A stretch of DNA of 64,000 nucleotides. Source: an uncultured Cohaesibacter sp. GTDB taxonomy: Bacteria; Pseudomonadota; Alphaproteobacteria; Rhizobiales; Cohaesibacteraceae. The notes under the pieces were generated by a model. The model was not told the origin of the DNA and made no database searches. It worked only from the letters and a program-made list of their open reading frames with translations. Shown here piece after piece: positions 1-8,661 of the stretch (positions are counted from its first letter, which is position 1; each line of letters starts with the position of its first letter). Location: assembly GCF_963676275.1 (NCBI RefSeq), contig NZ_OY781091.1:1962775-2026774 (forward strand). Direction: 5' to 3'. The position numbers were made by a program, and so were the translations under genes.

Positions 1-3
1 GCA

Positions 4-1719
4 TCAGACATTTTCTTGTTCCGTTTCATATGCATTGAGCGAAACCTGAACGGGCACAGCGTCGAGTAGGGCTCTGGTGTAAGAATGGCGATCTTCAGCA
101 TCGGCTGCGTCGCGATCAAACAGATCGACCAGCTTGCCATGCTGCATCACTGCGATACGATGGGCGATCTGTCGGATCAGATTGAGATCATGAGTGATGA
201 AGATACAGGCCGTGCCGGTATCCTTTTGCAGCTTGACCAGCAGTTCGGTCACCGAAGCCTGAACGGATACGTCCAGCGCGGCCGTCACCTCATCGCAGAT
301 CACCAGATCCGGTTCGGCCGCAAAGGCGCGGGCAATGGCAACGCGCTGCTTCTCGCCGCCGGAAAGCTGATGCGGATAACGGTCTGCATAATCGGCAGGC
401 AAACGCACCAGTTCAAGCAGTTCGCCAATCCGTGCCTTGATCTGATCGGCGGGGACAACATCATAAAGATGCAGCGGGCGCGATAGGATCGTTCCGATGG
501 TCTGGCGCGGATTGAGCGAAGCATCGGGATGCTGGAAAACAATCTGCATCTTGCGGCGATAGTTGCGCGTAATCTGCTTGCGGCCAGAAATCTCGATGTC
601 ACCGAATTTCACCGTACCGGAGAAATCATTAAGCCCCGTCAGGGCCTTGGCGATTGTCGATTTGCCCGAGCCACTTTCGCCAACGACCCCGAGCAATTCA
701 CCCGGACGGACCGAAAGCGAAACATCCTTGGCCCCCCAGAAGATATCCTTCTCATCGGGTTCGACCTTGAACAGCTTTTCCTTGAGGGACTGTGGCGAAT
801 AGCGGACGCAGACCTTGTCGAGCGAGAGCAGAGGCTCTGTCTTGTCCGGTTTGGCCACACCAAGCCAGCGATCCGGATGCGGCACAGCACCGATCAGACG
901 CTTGGTATAGTCATGTTGCGGATTGTTGAAGACCGCATCAACCGTACCATGTTCGACCAGATCGCCATGATGCAGCACAGAGACCTTGTCGGCAATGCGG
1001 GAAACCAGCCCCAGATCATGGGAGATATAGAGCGCGGAAACCTTCGTTTCTTCCCGCAGGCGGTTGAACAGATCGAGGATCTGGCGTGCCGTGAGAATAT
1101 CGAGCGCCGTTGTCGGCTCGTCGAAAATGATCAGTTCCGGCTCGCAGGCAAAGGCTGTGGCGATGACCACGCGCTGCTTCTCGCCGCCCGATGCTTCATG
1201 CGGATAGCGCCCGAGCATTTCTCTGGGGCGTGTGATGCCGGTGCGGGCCAGAGCCGCCTCGGCTTCTTGGCGTGCCTGCGCCTTGCTGAGACCGCGATGG
1301 GCCATCAACACTTCGGTAATCTGGTCACCGATCCGCATGGTCGGATTGAGCGAGGTGGACGGATCCTGAAAGACCATCGAAATGCGCTGACCGCGAATAT
1401 CGATCATCTGTTTTGGCGACATTTCCAGCAGTTCCTGCCCGGCCAGACGGATCGCCCCATGGGTCTCGATGGCGTTGCTTGGCAGATAGCGCATGATCGA
1501 CCAGGCCATGGAGGATTTGCCCGAGCCGCTTTCGCCCACAAGACCATGGGTCTCGCCTGCGGCAATTTCCAGATTGATATTGCTGAGCGCTTTGACAGGT
1601 CCGTTGCTGGTTGCATAGGAAAGCGAATAGTTCCTGATGGCGAGGCGAGGGGCTTTGGCATCAAAAATGGCCGCCTTCTGCCGCGCCGGATGGGTGTTGA
1701 CATGAGATGCTGACATCAA
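4..1719 (-). CDS. Dipeptide/oligopeptide ABC transporter, fused double ATPase (DppD-DppF type)
   Basis: This cytoplasmic subunit powers peptide import and carries both ATPases on one chain of 571 aa, instead of separate DppD and DppF proteins. Two complete nucleotide-binding domains are visible: Walker A GESGSGKS near residue 63 and again near 350, signature SGGEKQR in both halves, and Walker B IIFDEP and VICDEV. The usual DppD/F C-terminal extension (NNPQHDYTKRLIGAVPHP) follows the first domain. It is the last gene of a minus-strand operon; its start overlaps the stop of the upstream permease gene by 4 bases. Substrate is inferred from the family; the neighbouring amidase and 5-oxoprolinase genes suggest small peptides or cyclic amides. 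Confidence 0.93.
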   Translation of the reverse strand: MMSASHVNTHPARQKAAIFDAKAPRLAIRNYSLSYATSNGPVKALSNINLEIAAGETHGLVGESGSGKSSMAWSIMRYLPSNAIETHGAIRLAGQELLEMSPKQMIDIRGQRISMVFQDPSTSLNPTMRIGDQITEVLMAHRGLSKAQARQEAEAALARTGITRPREMLGRYPHEASGGEKQRVVIATAFACEPELIIFDEPTTALDILTARQILDLFNRLREETKVSALYISHDLGLVSRIADKVSVLHHGDLVEHGTVDAVFNNPQHDYTKRLIGAVPHPDRWLGVAKPDKTEPLLSLDKVCVRYSPQSLKEKLFKVEPDEKDIFWGAKDVSLSVRPGELLGVVGESGSGKSTIAKALTGLNDFSGTVKFGDIEISGRKQITRNYRRKMQIVFQHPDASLNPRQTIGTILSRPLHLYDVVPADQIKARIGELLELVRLPADYADRYPHQLSGGEKQRVAIARAFAAEPDLVICDEVTAALDVSVQASVTELLVKLQKDTGTACIFITHDLNLIRQIAHRIAVMQHGKLVDLFDRDAADAEDRHSYTRALLDAVPVQVSLNAYETEQENV

Positions 1720-2534
1720 TGGCTCCTTCTGGGGTCAAGGCTGTCGCGCAAGGCATCGCCAAACAGGTTGAAACCAAGGGCTGACATGGCAATGAAAATG
1801 CCGGGAATGGCCACGCACCATGGATTGCGGAACATGAACTGACGGGCTTCGGCAACCATCAGTCCCCATTCGGTGCTGGGAGGCTGGGCGCCAAGGCCGA
1901 GAAAGCCGAGCGTTGCGCCGATCATGATGGCAAAGGATACGCGGATGGTGGATTCCACGATGATCGGGCCGAGCGCATTGGGAAGCACTTCGCGCACAAC
2001 GATATACAGGCCGGACTCGCCGCGCGCGATGGCTGCCTTGACATAGTCGCGGGTGCGGACAGAGAGGACGGCACTGCGTGAAATGCGAGCCATGCCGGGC
2101 GCAAAGGCAACCGCAACCGCCAGCATGGCCTGTCCGGTGCCGCCGCCAAGGATCGTCACGATCAGCAGGGTGAACAGCAATTCAGGAACCGCCAGAAGAC
2201 CATCAAGGATGCGCATGATCAGATTGTCGACCCAGCCACCGGCTACACCGGCAACCACGCCAATGATGGCACCAATGCTGACCCCGAGCAGGGTGGCAAA
2301 TACGCCAAACAGAACCGTGGTCGGAGCACCGTTGAGAATGCGTGAGAGCAGGTCACGGCCGAACTGGTCTGTTCCCAGCCAATGCAGCGTCGATGGGCCC
2401 TGAAGACGATTAAGGGCATCAAATGCCTGCGGGTCATAAGGGGCAAGCCACGGGCCGGCAATGGCAATGGTCGCCGTGAAAAGCAGAAGAAAAATGCCAA
2501 CGAGAGCGTTGGGCGCCAGAAAGCTTTTAGGCAT
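1716..2534 (-). CDS. ABC transporter permease, DppC/OppC family
   Basis: This is the second inner-membrane permease of the peptide-type importer, 272 aa. Features seen are an N-terminal membrane segment, the OppC-type segment containing LGTDQFGRDLLSRI, several hydrophobic helices and the EAA-like loop near DYVKAAIARGES. An upstream in-frame ATG at 2594 would lie far inside the preceding permease gene. I prefer the ATG at 2534 (MPKSFLAP), which overlaps that gene's end by only 8 bases and gives the normal family length. Translationally coupled to both neighbours. Confidence 0.92.
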   Translation of the reverse strand: MPKSFLAPNALVGIFLLLFTATIAIAGPWLAPYDPQAFDALNRLQGPSTLHWLGTDQFGRDLLSRILNGAPTTVLFGVFATLLGVSIGAIIGVVAGVAGGWVDNLIMRILDGLLAVPELLFTLLIVTILGGGTGQAMLAVAVAFAPGMARISRSAVLSVRTRDYVKAAIARGESGLYIVVREVLPNALGPIIVESTIRVSFAIMIGATLGFLGLGAQPPSTEWGLMVAEARQFMFRNPWCVAIPGIFIAMSALGFNLFGDALRDSLDPRRSH

Positions 2535-3477
2535 AGCGAACCCTTGGATCGAGTATGGCGATGATGATATCCGACAGGAAGTTGGATAGCGCATAGACGG
2601 TGGCCAGCAGCAGGGTCACGGCCTGAATGACCGGCAGATCGCGGTTTTCAAGCGCATAGATCAAGAGCCTTCCCAGCCCCGGCCAGGCGAAGATCTCTTC
2701 AACGACGATGATGCCACCAAGCAAATAGCCGATATCCAGCGAAATGACGGCAACAGCCGGTGCCAGCGAGTTTGGCAGCGCATGACGCCAGATGACCCGT
2801 TTTTCGCCAAGCCCCTTGAGGCGTGCAGCGCGAATGAAATCCGATGACAGAACCTCGGACATTTCCGAGCGTACCTGACGGGAAATATGCGCCATCAACA
2901 CAAGGCCCAGCGTGACCGCAGGCAGAACCACATGGGCAAGGAAATCGGGAAGATTGATCCACGGAGCGGTATAGCCACCAGCAGGAAAAATGCCGGTTTT
3001 CGGTGCCGCGAAAATGACAAGCAACAGGGTTGCCGTGACAAATTCGGGCAGCGCGGATCCCATATAGCTGAAGACAGCCAGCAGCAGATCCATCAGCTTG
3101 CCGCGGCTGACCGCTGCGATGGCGCCCAGAGGAATGGCGATGATGGTGACGAGCACAAGCGCTGTGCCTGCCAGCACAGCGGAGTTGACGAAAGCTTCGC
3201 CAACCACGCTGGAAACCGGCAGGGACAGACGCAATGACATGCCAAAGTCACCTTGTATGACGCCGCTCACCCAATCCAGATATTGCATATACCAGGGCAG
3301 GTCGAGATGAAGCTGCTTTTCCAACGCCGCCACGGCATCAGGCGTAGCATATTCGCCCAATATCATGATGGCGGCGTTGCCCGGAAGCACCGCCGTAATC
3401 GCGAAGACCGCGAATGTGACGATGATCAGAACGAGGAAAATAGACAGCAATCGGCGGAATAAATATCCAATTGTCAT
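2527..3477 (-). CDS. ABC transporter permease, DppB/OppB family
   Basis: This is the first inner-membrane permease of the importer, 316 aa, a typical DppB length. It starts with the family pattern of one helix (YLFRRLLSIFLVLIIVTF) followed by a periplasmic loop with the LPGN motif and then about five more helices. The conserved cytoplasmic loop (SSDFIRAARLKGLGEKRVIWRHAL) that contacts the ATPase is intact. The gene sits between the solute-binding protein gene and the DppC-type permease gene, overlapping the latter by 8 bases. Substrate specificity cannot be read from the permease. Confidence 0.93.
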   Translation of the reverse strand: MTIGYLFRRLLSIFLVLIIVTFAVFAITAVLPGNAAIMILGEYATPDAVAALEKQLHLDLPWYMQYLDWVSGVIQGDFGMSLRLSLPVSSVVGEAFVNSAVLAGTALVLVTIIAIPLGAIAAVSRGKLMDLLLAVFSYMGSALPEFVTATLLLVIFAAPKTGIFPAGGYTAPWINLPDFLAHVVLPAVTLGLVLMAHISRQVRSEMSEVLSSDFIRAARLKGLGEKRVIWRHALPNSLAPAVAVISLDIGYLLGGIIVVEEIFAWPGLGRLLIYALENRDLPVIQAVTLLLATVYALSNFLSDIIIAILDPRVRYA

Positions 3478-3496
3478 GTCAGTCTAGGTCTCAGGC

Positions 3497-5041
3497 TTAG
3501 GCGTCGAGCCATACATTCTCGAAATAGAAATAACGGTTGATCGGAGCGAGATTATAGTCCTCGGTCTTGTCGCTGGCAGCCGTCAGCAGGTCTTCCCAGA
3601 ACGGGATGATATAGACCTGATCATCGAGCATCATCTGCTGTGCCTTGGCATAGATCTCGGCGCGTTTTGCCGGGTCGAGCGTCTTGCGGCCCTGATCGAC
3701 CAGTGCGTCGAATTCCTTGTTCTTCCAGGCGGAATCCTCATAGGAAGCATCCGAAGTCATCAGCAGGCGGAAGGCGGCATCGGCGGTTGGCTGCATGCCC
3801 CAATAACCGATATAGAAGTCACCCTTCATCCAGACATTGGCCAGATAGGTGTCATGTGGCATCGTCTCGACGTCAATGTCGAACCCGGCTGGCAGCGCCA
3901 TCTGCTTGATGGCAACGGCAACCTGCGCACGGATGGCCGGACGGTTAGAAGCAACCATGGTGACCTTGAGGCCATCGGGATAGCCTGCTTCGGCCAAAAG
4001 CGCCTTGGCGGCAGCCGGATCATATGGGGTTTCCGGTGAATCGATCACATACTGATATTCAGGGGACAGGATATTGTCATAGGCAGGACGGCCAAGGCCT
4101 TCCAGAATGACATCGACCAGCATCTGGCGATCAACCGCCATGGCAAGCGCCTTGCGCACGCGGACATCGCTCCATGGCTTGGCGTCGTGACGCATGACGA
4201 CGTTGACGAAGCGACCCGATGGAACGCGCTTGGCGTCGATGCCTGCGGAATCGGCGATGCGCTGATAGTCTGCCTGCTGAACCGTCAGCATGACATCCAT
4301 CTGACCAGACAGGAAGTTGGCGGTTTCAGCGGCCAGATCCGGGAACAGATGCATTTCAACGGCATCAAGATAAGGCTTGCCGGGAATGAAGTAATTCTCA
4401 TTCTTGACCAGACGAACCATCTGGGCACTGTCATAGGTCTCCAGCTTGAAGGGGCCGGTGCCGTTGACTGTGGTTTCCAGCGTTGCCGGATCGGCTTCCA
4501 GTGCCTTGCGGGAGAGAATGCGGGCATTGGCATGGGCTGCCGATGTCGGCAGGTCGGCAAATGGCGAGTTGAGCTTGAAGACGACCGTCAGATCATCGGC
4601 AGCTTCCACGCTGTCGATCATCGTCAGGACAGAACGTGCGGAGGCCGGGCGATCCGGATCGAGAATGGCTTCATACGTGGCGACCACGTCATCTGCTGTC
4701 AGAGGGGAGCCGTCATGGAAGGTGACACCTTTTCTTAGCTTGAAGGTGAATTCGGTTGCGCCTTCATTGCCTTCCCAGCTCTCCGCCAGATCAGCCATAG
4801 GCTTGTTGTCAACGCCAATGCGGGTCAGACCGGAATAGAGCATGTCGATGCAGGGATATTCGGCCGGGCCGGAAAGGGTCAGGGGGTTCAGCGTGGCGAT
4901 ACGCGTGGAGTGACTGACTTTCAGAACGCCCCCTGCCTTTGGTGTTGCAGCGGAAGCGATGCCAATGCCGGTCATCGGAATAAGGCCAGCGGCAGCCATG
5001 CCCAGCATGACGCCACGACGGGAAATCGTGAATTTGCTCAT
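3497..5041 (-). CDS. Periplasmic solute-binding protein, family 5 (DppA-like), Tat-type signal
   Basis: This protein captures the transported substrate outside the inner membrane. The mature part shows family-5 hallmarks, such as the SWEGNEGATEFTFKLRKGVTFHDG block and PWSDVRVRKALAMAVDR. I start it at the ATG at 5041 because it gives a short signal peptide and has a GAGGG ribosome site just upstream; a longer open frame to 5167 would add 42 improbable residues. The leader has twin arginines (SRRGVMLGMAA), so export through the Tat system is likely. Length 514 aa. It is the second gene of the operon after the M24 hydrolase. The substrate is not determinable, but the context suggests short peptides or lactam-like compounds. 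Confidence 0.92.
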   Translation of the reverse strand: MSKFTISRRGVMLGMAAAGLIPMTGIGIASAATPKAGGVLKVSHSTRIATLNPLTLSGPAEYPCIDMLYSGLTRIGVDNKPMADLAESWEGNEGATEFTFKLRKGVTFHDGSPLTADDVVATYEAILDPDRPASARSVLTMIDSVEAADDLTVVFKLNSPFADLPTSAAHANARILSRKALEADPATLETTVNGTGPFKLETYDSAQMVRLVKNENYFIPGKPYLDAVEMHLFPDLAAETANFLSGQMDVMLTVQQADYQRIADSAGIDAKRVPSGRFVNVVMRHDAKPWSDVRVRKALAMAVDRQMLVDVILEGLGRPAYDNILSPEYQYVIDSPETPYDPAAAKALLAEAGYPDGLKVTMVASNRPAIRAQVAVAIKQMALPAGFDIDVETMPHDTYLANVWMKGDFYIGYWGMQPTADAAFRLLMTSDASYEDSAWKNKEFDALVDQGRKTLDPAKRAEIYAKAQQMMLDDQVYIIPFWEDLLTAASDKTEDYNLAPINRYFYFENVWLDA

Positions 5042-5156
5042 TTTACCCTCATGAGGTTGATTGCTAGTTATTGTTTGGGTTGGTGATGTCTTGGTTTGGT
5101 TGGATTTGATGTTGTTTTTGAGAGGCTTATTGTTTTTTCTTAAGGTGAGAGGCCCT

Positions 5157-6335
5157 TCAGCGGACAATGGTCAATTCATCGGGAAGTGCCGTGAGAATTT
5201 CCGGCGCACCATCGGTGACCAGCAAAGTGTGCCCTACGCCCATGGCAAGTCCGGTATCGCTGTCGCCATTCATGACATGATAGAAAAGCGTCATTCCCGG
5301 CTGGCATTGGGTTGGATTGCCCGAATAGATCATGGGGGGAACATCCATGCTGGTCGGCGCATAGGAAATGCCAACCGAATAGCCAGTGGCCCCATAGCGC
5401 GCACGGCGATATCCACCCGCATCAAGCCCCTCGGCATAGAGATCGAATATCTCTCCAAGCGTTGTGCCGGGACGGGCAATCTCGGTCATTTTATGCAGGG
5501 TTTCCATGCCTACATCATACATTTTGCGATGGGCGTCAGAGACTTCGCCGAACAGAATGGTCCATTCGGTTTTCACATTGTAATGGCGATAGGCAACCGG
5601 ATATTCCACCAGCAGTTGATCCTGCTTTTCGATCCGGCGCGGGTCTGAAACGCCGCGGCCATAAACGGCCCGATTGCCTGAATTGAAAATGGGCGCATTG
5701 GGGGGCATGTCCGCTCCCTGACCAAGGATCGATGTCAGGTAGGCCGCCTTCAAATCGCTGTCCAGCACACCGGGTTTGGCGGCATCGATAACAGCGAGCA
5801 GGGACTTGTCGAGAATCTCGGCAGCCTTGCGGACATAGGCGATTTCTGCGGGGGACTTGATCACACGAAGACGGCGAATCAGATGGTCGTCATTTTTCAA
5901 ATTGCACCCGCCGGTCAGGGCATTCTGTACGCGCCATAGATTCCAGCCGGTGAGGCCATGTGTATTCAGCTCGATGGCAACATTTTTTCCTTCCAGACCA
6001 AGCTCGGCAAGGATTTCTTTAAGATCCTTTGCCGGGTCTGCTTCCTCTGAATCCCACCAGATTCTTATGTCTGTAATGGTGCTGGTCTGTTTTGCCTGAA
6101 CCAGATCCGGGCGTCGGGTCAGGAGGATTGGCGCGCGGCCGTCTGCGGGGACGACAAGGCATTGAAAGAAGACAAAACCGCCAGAATCATAGCCGGTTAG
6201 CCAATACATGCTCTCTTGGGAGAAGACCAGCATGGCATCGCATCCAGCCGCCTGAACAGACTGGCAAAGGCGCTTTTGGCGGGAGAGATGTTCCTCACGC
6301 GTGAAGGGAAGGTTTGGTTGAACAAGGCTTTCCAC
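5157..6335 (-). CDS. M24-family hydrolase resembling ectoine hydrolase (DoeA/EutD), non-canonical active site
   Basis: The protein has the two-domain 'pita-bread' layout of Xaa-Pro peptidases: a creatinase-N domain containing MYWLTGYDSGG, then the catalytic fold. The five metal ligands of typical M24 enzymes (Asp, Asp, His, Glu, Glu) are not recognisable: the DxGA and SDxTRT strands read VEYPVAYRHYN and VKTEWTI, and the late Glu positions fall in FYHVMNGDSD and GVGHTLL. The GYSVGISYAP segment and the WLTGYD motif recall the ectoine hydrolases, which work on a cyclic amidine. I use a GTG start at 6335 (AGGAC ribosome site 9 bases upstream), giving 392 aa; the frame stays open to 6560 but would run into the divergent regulator gene. 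First gene of the importer operon. Substrate uncertain. Confidence 0.75.
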   Translation of the reverse strand: MESLVQPNLPFTREEHLSRQKRLCQSVQAAGCDAMLVFSQESMYWLTGYDSGGFVFFQCLVVPADGRAPILLTRRPDLVQAKQTSTITDIRIWWDSEEADPAKDLKEILAELGLEGKNVAIELNTHGLTGWNLWRVQNALTGGCNLKNDDHLIRRLRVIKSPAEIAYVRKAAEILDKSLLAVIDAAKPGVLDSDLKAAYLTSILGQGADMPPNAPIFNSGNRAVYGRGVSDPRRIEKQDQLLVEYPVAYRHYNVKTEWTILFGEVSDAHRKMYDVGMETLHKMTEIARPGTTLGEIFDLYAEGLDAGGYRRARYGATGYSVGISYAPTSMDVPPMIYSGNPTQCQPGMTLFYHVMNGDSDTGLAMGVGHTLLVTDGAPEILTALPDELTIVR

Positions 6336-6382
6336 GAGTGGTTTGTCCTTTTTCGATCGTTGCGTTGCATTGAGCTTAAAGT

Positions 6383-6395
6383 ATGGTATACCGTA
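6383..6395. promoter_or_regulatory. Candidate GntR operator (palindrome GGTATACC)
   Basis: The palindrome GGTATACC at 6385-6392 lies in the short divergent region between the M24/importer operon and the GntR regulator gene. The 10-mer TGGTATACCG recurs at 10440-10449 between pxpB and pxpA. Paired GGT/ACC half sites are common in operators of FCD-type GntR regulators, so autoregulation and control of both loci by the gene at 6559 is inferred. Confidence 0.55.
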
Positions 6396-6558
6396 GGTCA
6401 ACCACTGGAATTCAAGTTGTCTCCCGATAATATGCAAAATGCATTTTGTGCTGTTTGAATTGTGGTGAAGGGATGGGTATAAGAAGAGTGGTACAGGCTC
6501 ATCCCTGCCGAAGGGCGGCAGCTGGAGACGACTGTGGAACAAGAAGAGCGAGAGAAGC

Positions 6559-7218
6559 ATGCTGATCGAGACCAGTAAGCGGCTGGCCCAACAGGCTTAT
6601 GAACAGATCCTGGAACTCATTCTTTCCGGAGAGGCGGAACCGGGTGAAATGCTGACCGAGCGTCGGCTCGCCGAAACGCTTGATGTGTCGCGCACCCCGA
6701 TTCGGGATGCCCTGCTGATGCTGGAAAGCGAAGGTCTGTTGAAGCGTCATGGCAGTCGCGGGCTGCAAGTCAAGCAAATGCGGATCGAGGATTATATGGA
6801 AGTTCTCCAGATTCGTCTGATGCTTGAACCCGAGGCCGCTCGACTGGCCGCCGGGCATATTCCTGCGGACACTCTCGAAGACCTGCGTCAGCGTCTGCAG
6901 GATATTCTTGCCGACGCACAAAAGGGCACAGCGCGCCCGGACCGCGAAACGGTCAGGGCCGTCGACGATGGCTTGCACGGCGCAATCGCCAATATGGCAG
7001 GCAATGCGCATCTCGCTCAGATCATCCACTCACTCAGACGTCAAACCCAGATTTTTGATCTGCGCAGCATGCCGGAGCGCCTGACTTCCACCTGTCAGGA
7101 ACATCTGACCCTCATTGACCTTTTGGAACAAGGCAAAAGCGACGAGGCAGCAGAAGCGATGCGGGAGCATCTCGACCATGTGCGCGCAAGTATTATACGG
7201 AGACTTACGCCGCAATGA
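6559..7218 (+). CDS. GntR family transcriptional regulator, FCD (FadR) subfamily
   Basis: DNA-binding regulator of 219 aa. A winged helix-turn-helix occupies about residues 8-75 (LTERRLAETLDVSRTPIRDALLMLESEG is the typical recognition region, split here only for description), followed by an all-helical FCD ligand domain with the conserved HxxIxxxAGN-like stretch (LHGAIANMAGNAHL). It is divergent from the importer operon and overlaps the following M20 hydrolase gene by 4 bases (ATGA), so the two are co-translated. It probably senses a substrate or product of this pathway; ligand unknown. Confidence 0.92.
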   Translation: MLIETSKRLAQQAYEQILELILSGEAEPGEMLTERRLAETLDVSRTPIRDALLMLESEGLLKRHGSRGLQVKQMRIEDYMEVLQIRLMLEPEAARLAAGHIPADTLEDLRQRLQDILADAQKGTARPDRETVRAVDDGLHGAIANMAGNAHLAQIIHSLRRQTQIFDLRSMPERLTSTCQEHLTLIDLLEQGKSDEAAEAMREHLDHVRASIIRRLTPQ

Positions 7219-8531
7219 CTTCAATACCAGAGAGCAGCCTTGCTCTCGAATTGGACGGGCGCAATACACCGCCTGCCGATATTGCTCTTGCATGCAAACT
7301 CTTTGATGAGCTGAAACAGCGCACGAGCAACGCCTTTGGCTTTACGCGACCTTCCTTCGGCCTTGGTGAGCAGATCGCTCATGACATGGTGCGTCGTGAG
7401 GCGAAGAAGCTGGGGCTTGAAACCACCGTGGATGCTGGCTGCAACCTGTATATGACCTTGCGCGGGCGTCAGCAAGGACCGGGCCTGATGATCGGCTCGC
7501 ATCTTGATTCTGTGCCTCGTGGTGGCAATTTCGATGGTGCTGCGGGCGTCTTGATGGGGCTGGCGGTGCTGTCCGGCTTTGTCAAGGCCGGTATCACGCC
7601 TGAGCGTGATATCACGGTGATGGCCATTCGTGCCGAGGAAAGCGTCTGGTTCGGTGCTTCCTATGTCGGTAGCCGCATGGCTTTCGGAAAGCTCGATGGC
7701 GACGAGTTGGCGTCATTGAAACGGTCCTCTGACGGTGTAACGCTTCTCTCGGCCATTGATGCCAATGGCGGTGATGCCAAGGCCATAGCAAATGGCAACG
7801 CCTATCTCTCAGCGGGCAATGTCGGCATGTTTATCGAGCCGCATATCGAGCAGGGGCCGGTTCTCGTCGATAGGGAAATTCCTGTGGGTATCGTCACCGG
7901 TATCCGAGGCTCCTTCCGCTATCGCGCCGCTCATTGTCATGGTGAATATGGTCATTCCGGCGCAACGCCGCGCGATTGTCGCGCCGATGCCGTGCGCGCA
8001 GTGGCCACGCTGGTGGTGCATCTTGATGAAGCATGGATCGAGCTTTCCAAGCAGGGGCGCGATCTGGTGGTTACTTTCAGCCAGTTTTCAACCAATCCCG
8101 ATGAGGCTGCTTTCAGCAAGATTGCTGGCGAGGTGGATTTCTCCCTCGATGTGCGCAGCGAAGAGCCCGAAACGCTGGATCTGATGCTGAAAATTCTGCA
8201 CGAGAAGGTCGAAGCGATCGAAAAGGCGCAGAATGTCCGCTTCGATCTGGGCTCGATCTCCACCAGTTCACCGGCCAAAATGGCACCTGAAATCGTAAGC
8301 CAGTTGGAACGCTGCGCTGAAGATCTGGATTTGCAGAGTCTGACAATGCCTTGCGGAGCAGGGCATGATGCCGCAATCTTCGCGGCCTCTGGGGTGCCGA
8401 CTGGCATGATCTTCATCCGCAATGAGCATGGCAGTCACAATCCGGAAGAGCATATGGAAATGGCCGATTTCTCTCTTGCGACCAACCTTCTTTCTTCCTT
8501 CTGCCTGAAATACCCACTTGAAGAGATGTGA
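7215..8531 (+). CDS. Zn-dependent amidase, M20 family (N-carbamoylase/hydantoinase type, HyuC-like)
   Basis: A 438-aa hydrolase of the amidase/hydantoinase/carbamoylase branch of M20. Metal-site motifs are present: GSHLDSVPRGGNFDGAAGV, AEESVWFG and the C-terminal NPEEHMEMADF. Related enzymes cleave N-carbamoyl or other N-acyl amino acids and depend on two divalent metals; they act in the cytoplasm as dimers. Its coupling to the GntR regulator and proximity to a peptide-type importer and 5-oxoprolinase genes points to breakdown of an imported amide or cyclic-imide derivative to an amino acid. The exact substrate cannot be told from sequence. Confidence 0.88.
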   Translation: MTSIPESSLALELDGRNTPPADIALACKLFDELKQRTSNAFGFTRPSFGLGEQIAHDMVRREAKKLGLETTVDAGCNLYMTLRGRQQGPGLMIGSHLDSVPRGGNFDGAAGVLMGLAVLSGFVKAGITPERDITVMAIRAEESVWFGASYVGSRMAFGKLDGDELASLKRSSDGVTLLSAIDANGGDAKAIANGNAYLSAGNVGMFIEPHIEQGPVLVDREIPVGIVTGIRGSFRYRAAHCHGEYGHSGATPRDCRADAVRAVATLVVHLDEAWIELSKQGRDLVVTFSQFSTNPDEAAFSKIAGEVDFSLDVRSEEPETLDLMLKILHEKVEAIEKAQNVRFDLGSISTSSPAKMAPEIVSQLERCAEDLDLQSLTMPCGAGHDAAIFAASGVPTGMIFIRNEHGSHNPEEHMEMADFSLATNLLSSFCLKYPLEEM

Positions 8532-8560
8532 GCACTCGGCCCGTTCCATCGGGAAGCAGA

Positions 8561-8599
8561 CTTTGCGCGGCTTTGCTCCATTGTGGCAAACGCGCAAAG
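8561..8599. terminator. Hairpin between convergent genes
   Basis: Inverted repeat with arms CTTTGCGCG (8561-8569) and CGCGCAAAG (8591-8599) plus an inner TTTGC/GCAAA pairing. It lies between the convergent hyuC-like and pxpC genes and could end transcription from both sides. There is no clear T run, so efficiency is uncertain. Confidence 0.45.
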
Positions 8600-8661
8600 C
8601 CCTGTTAAGCGCAGTTTTCTAGATGCGCCATCGGCTGAAGGCCTGATGATGTGAGAGGATC

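Noticed and set aside
6336-6560. N-terminal extension of the M24 hydrolase to 6560
   Set aside because: Would overlap the divergent GntR gene start and cover its operator; residues are unlike the family. The GTG at 6335 has a ribosome site.
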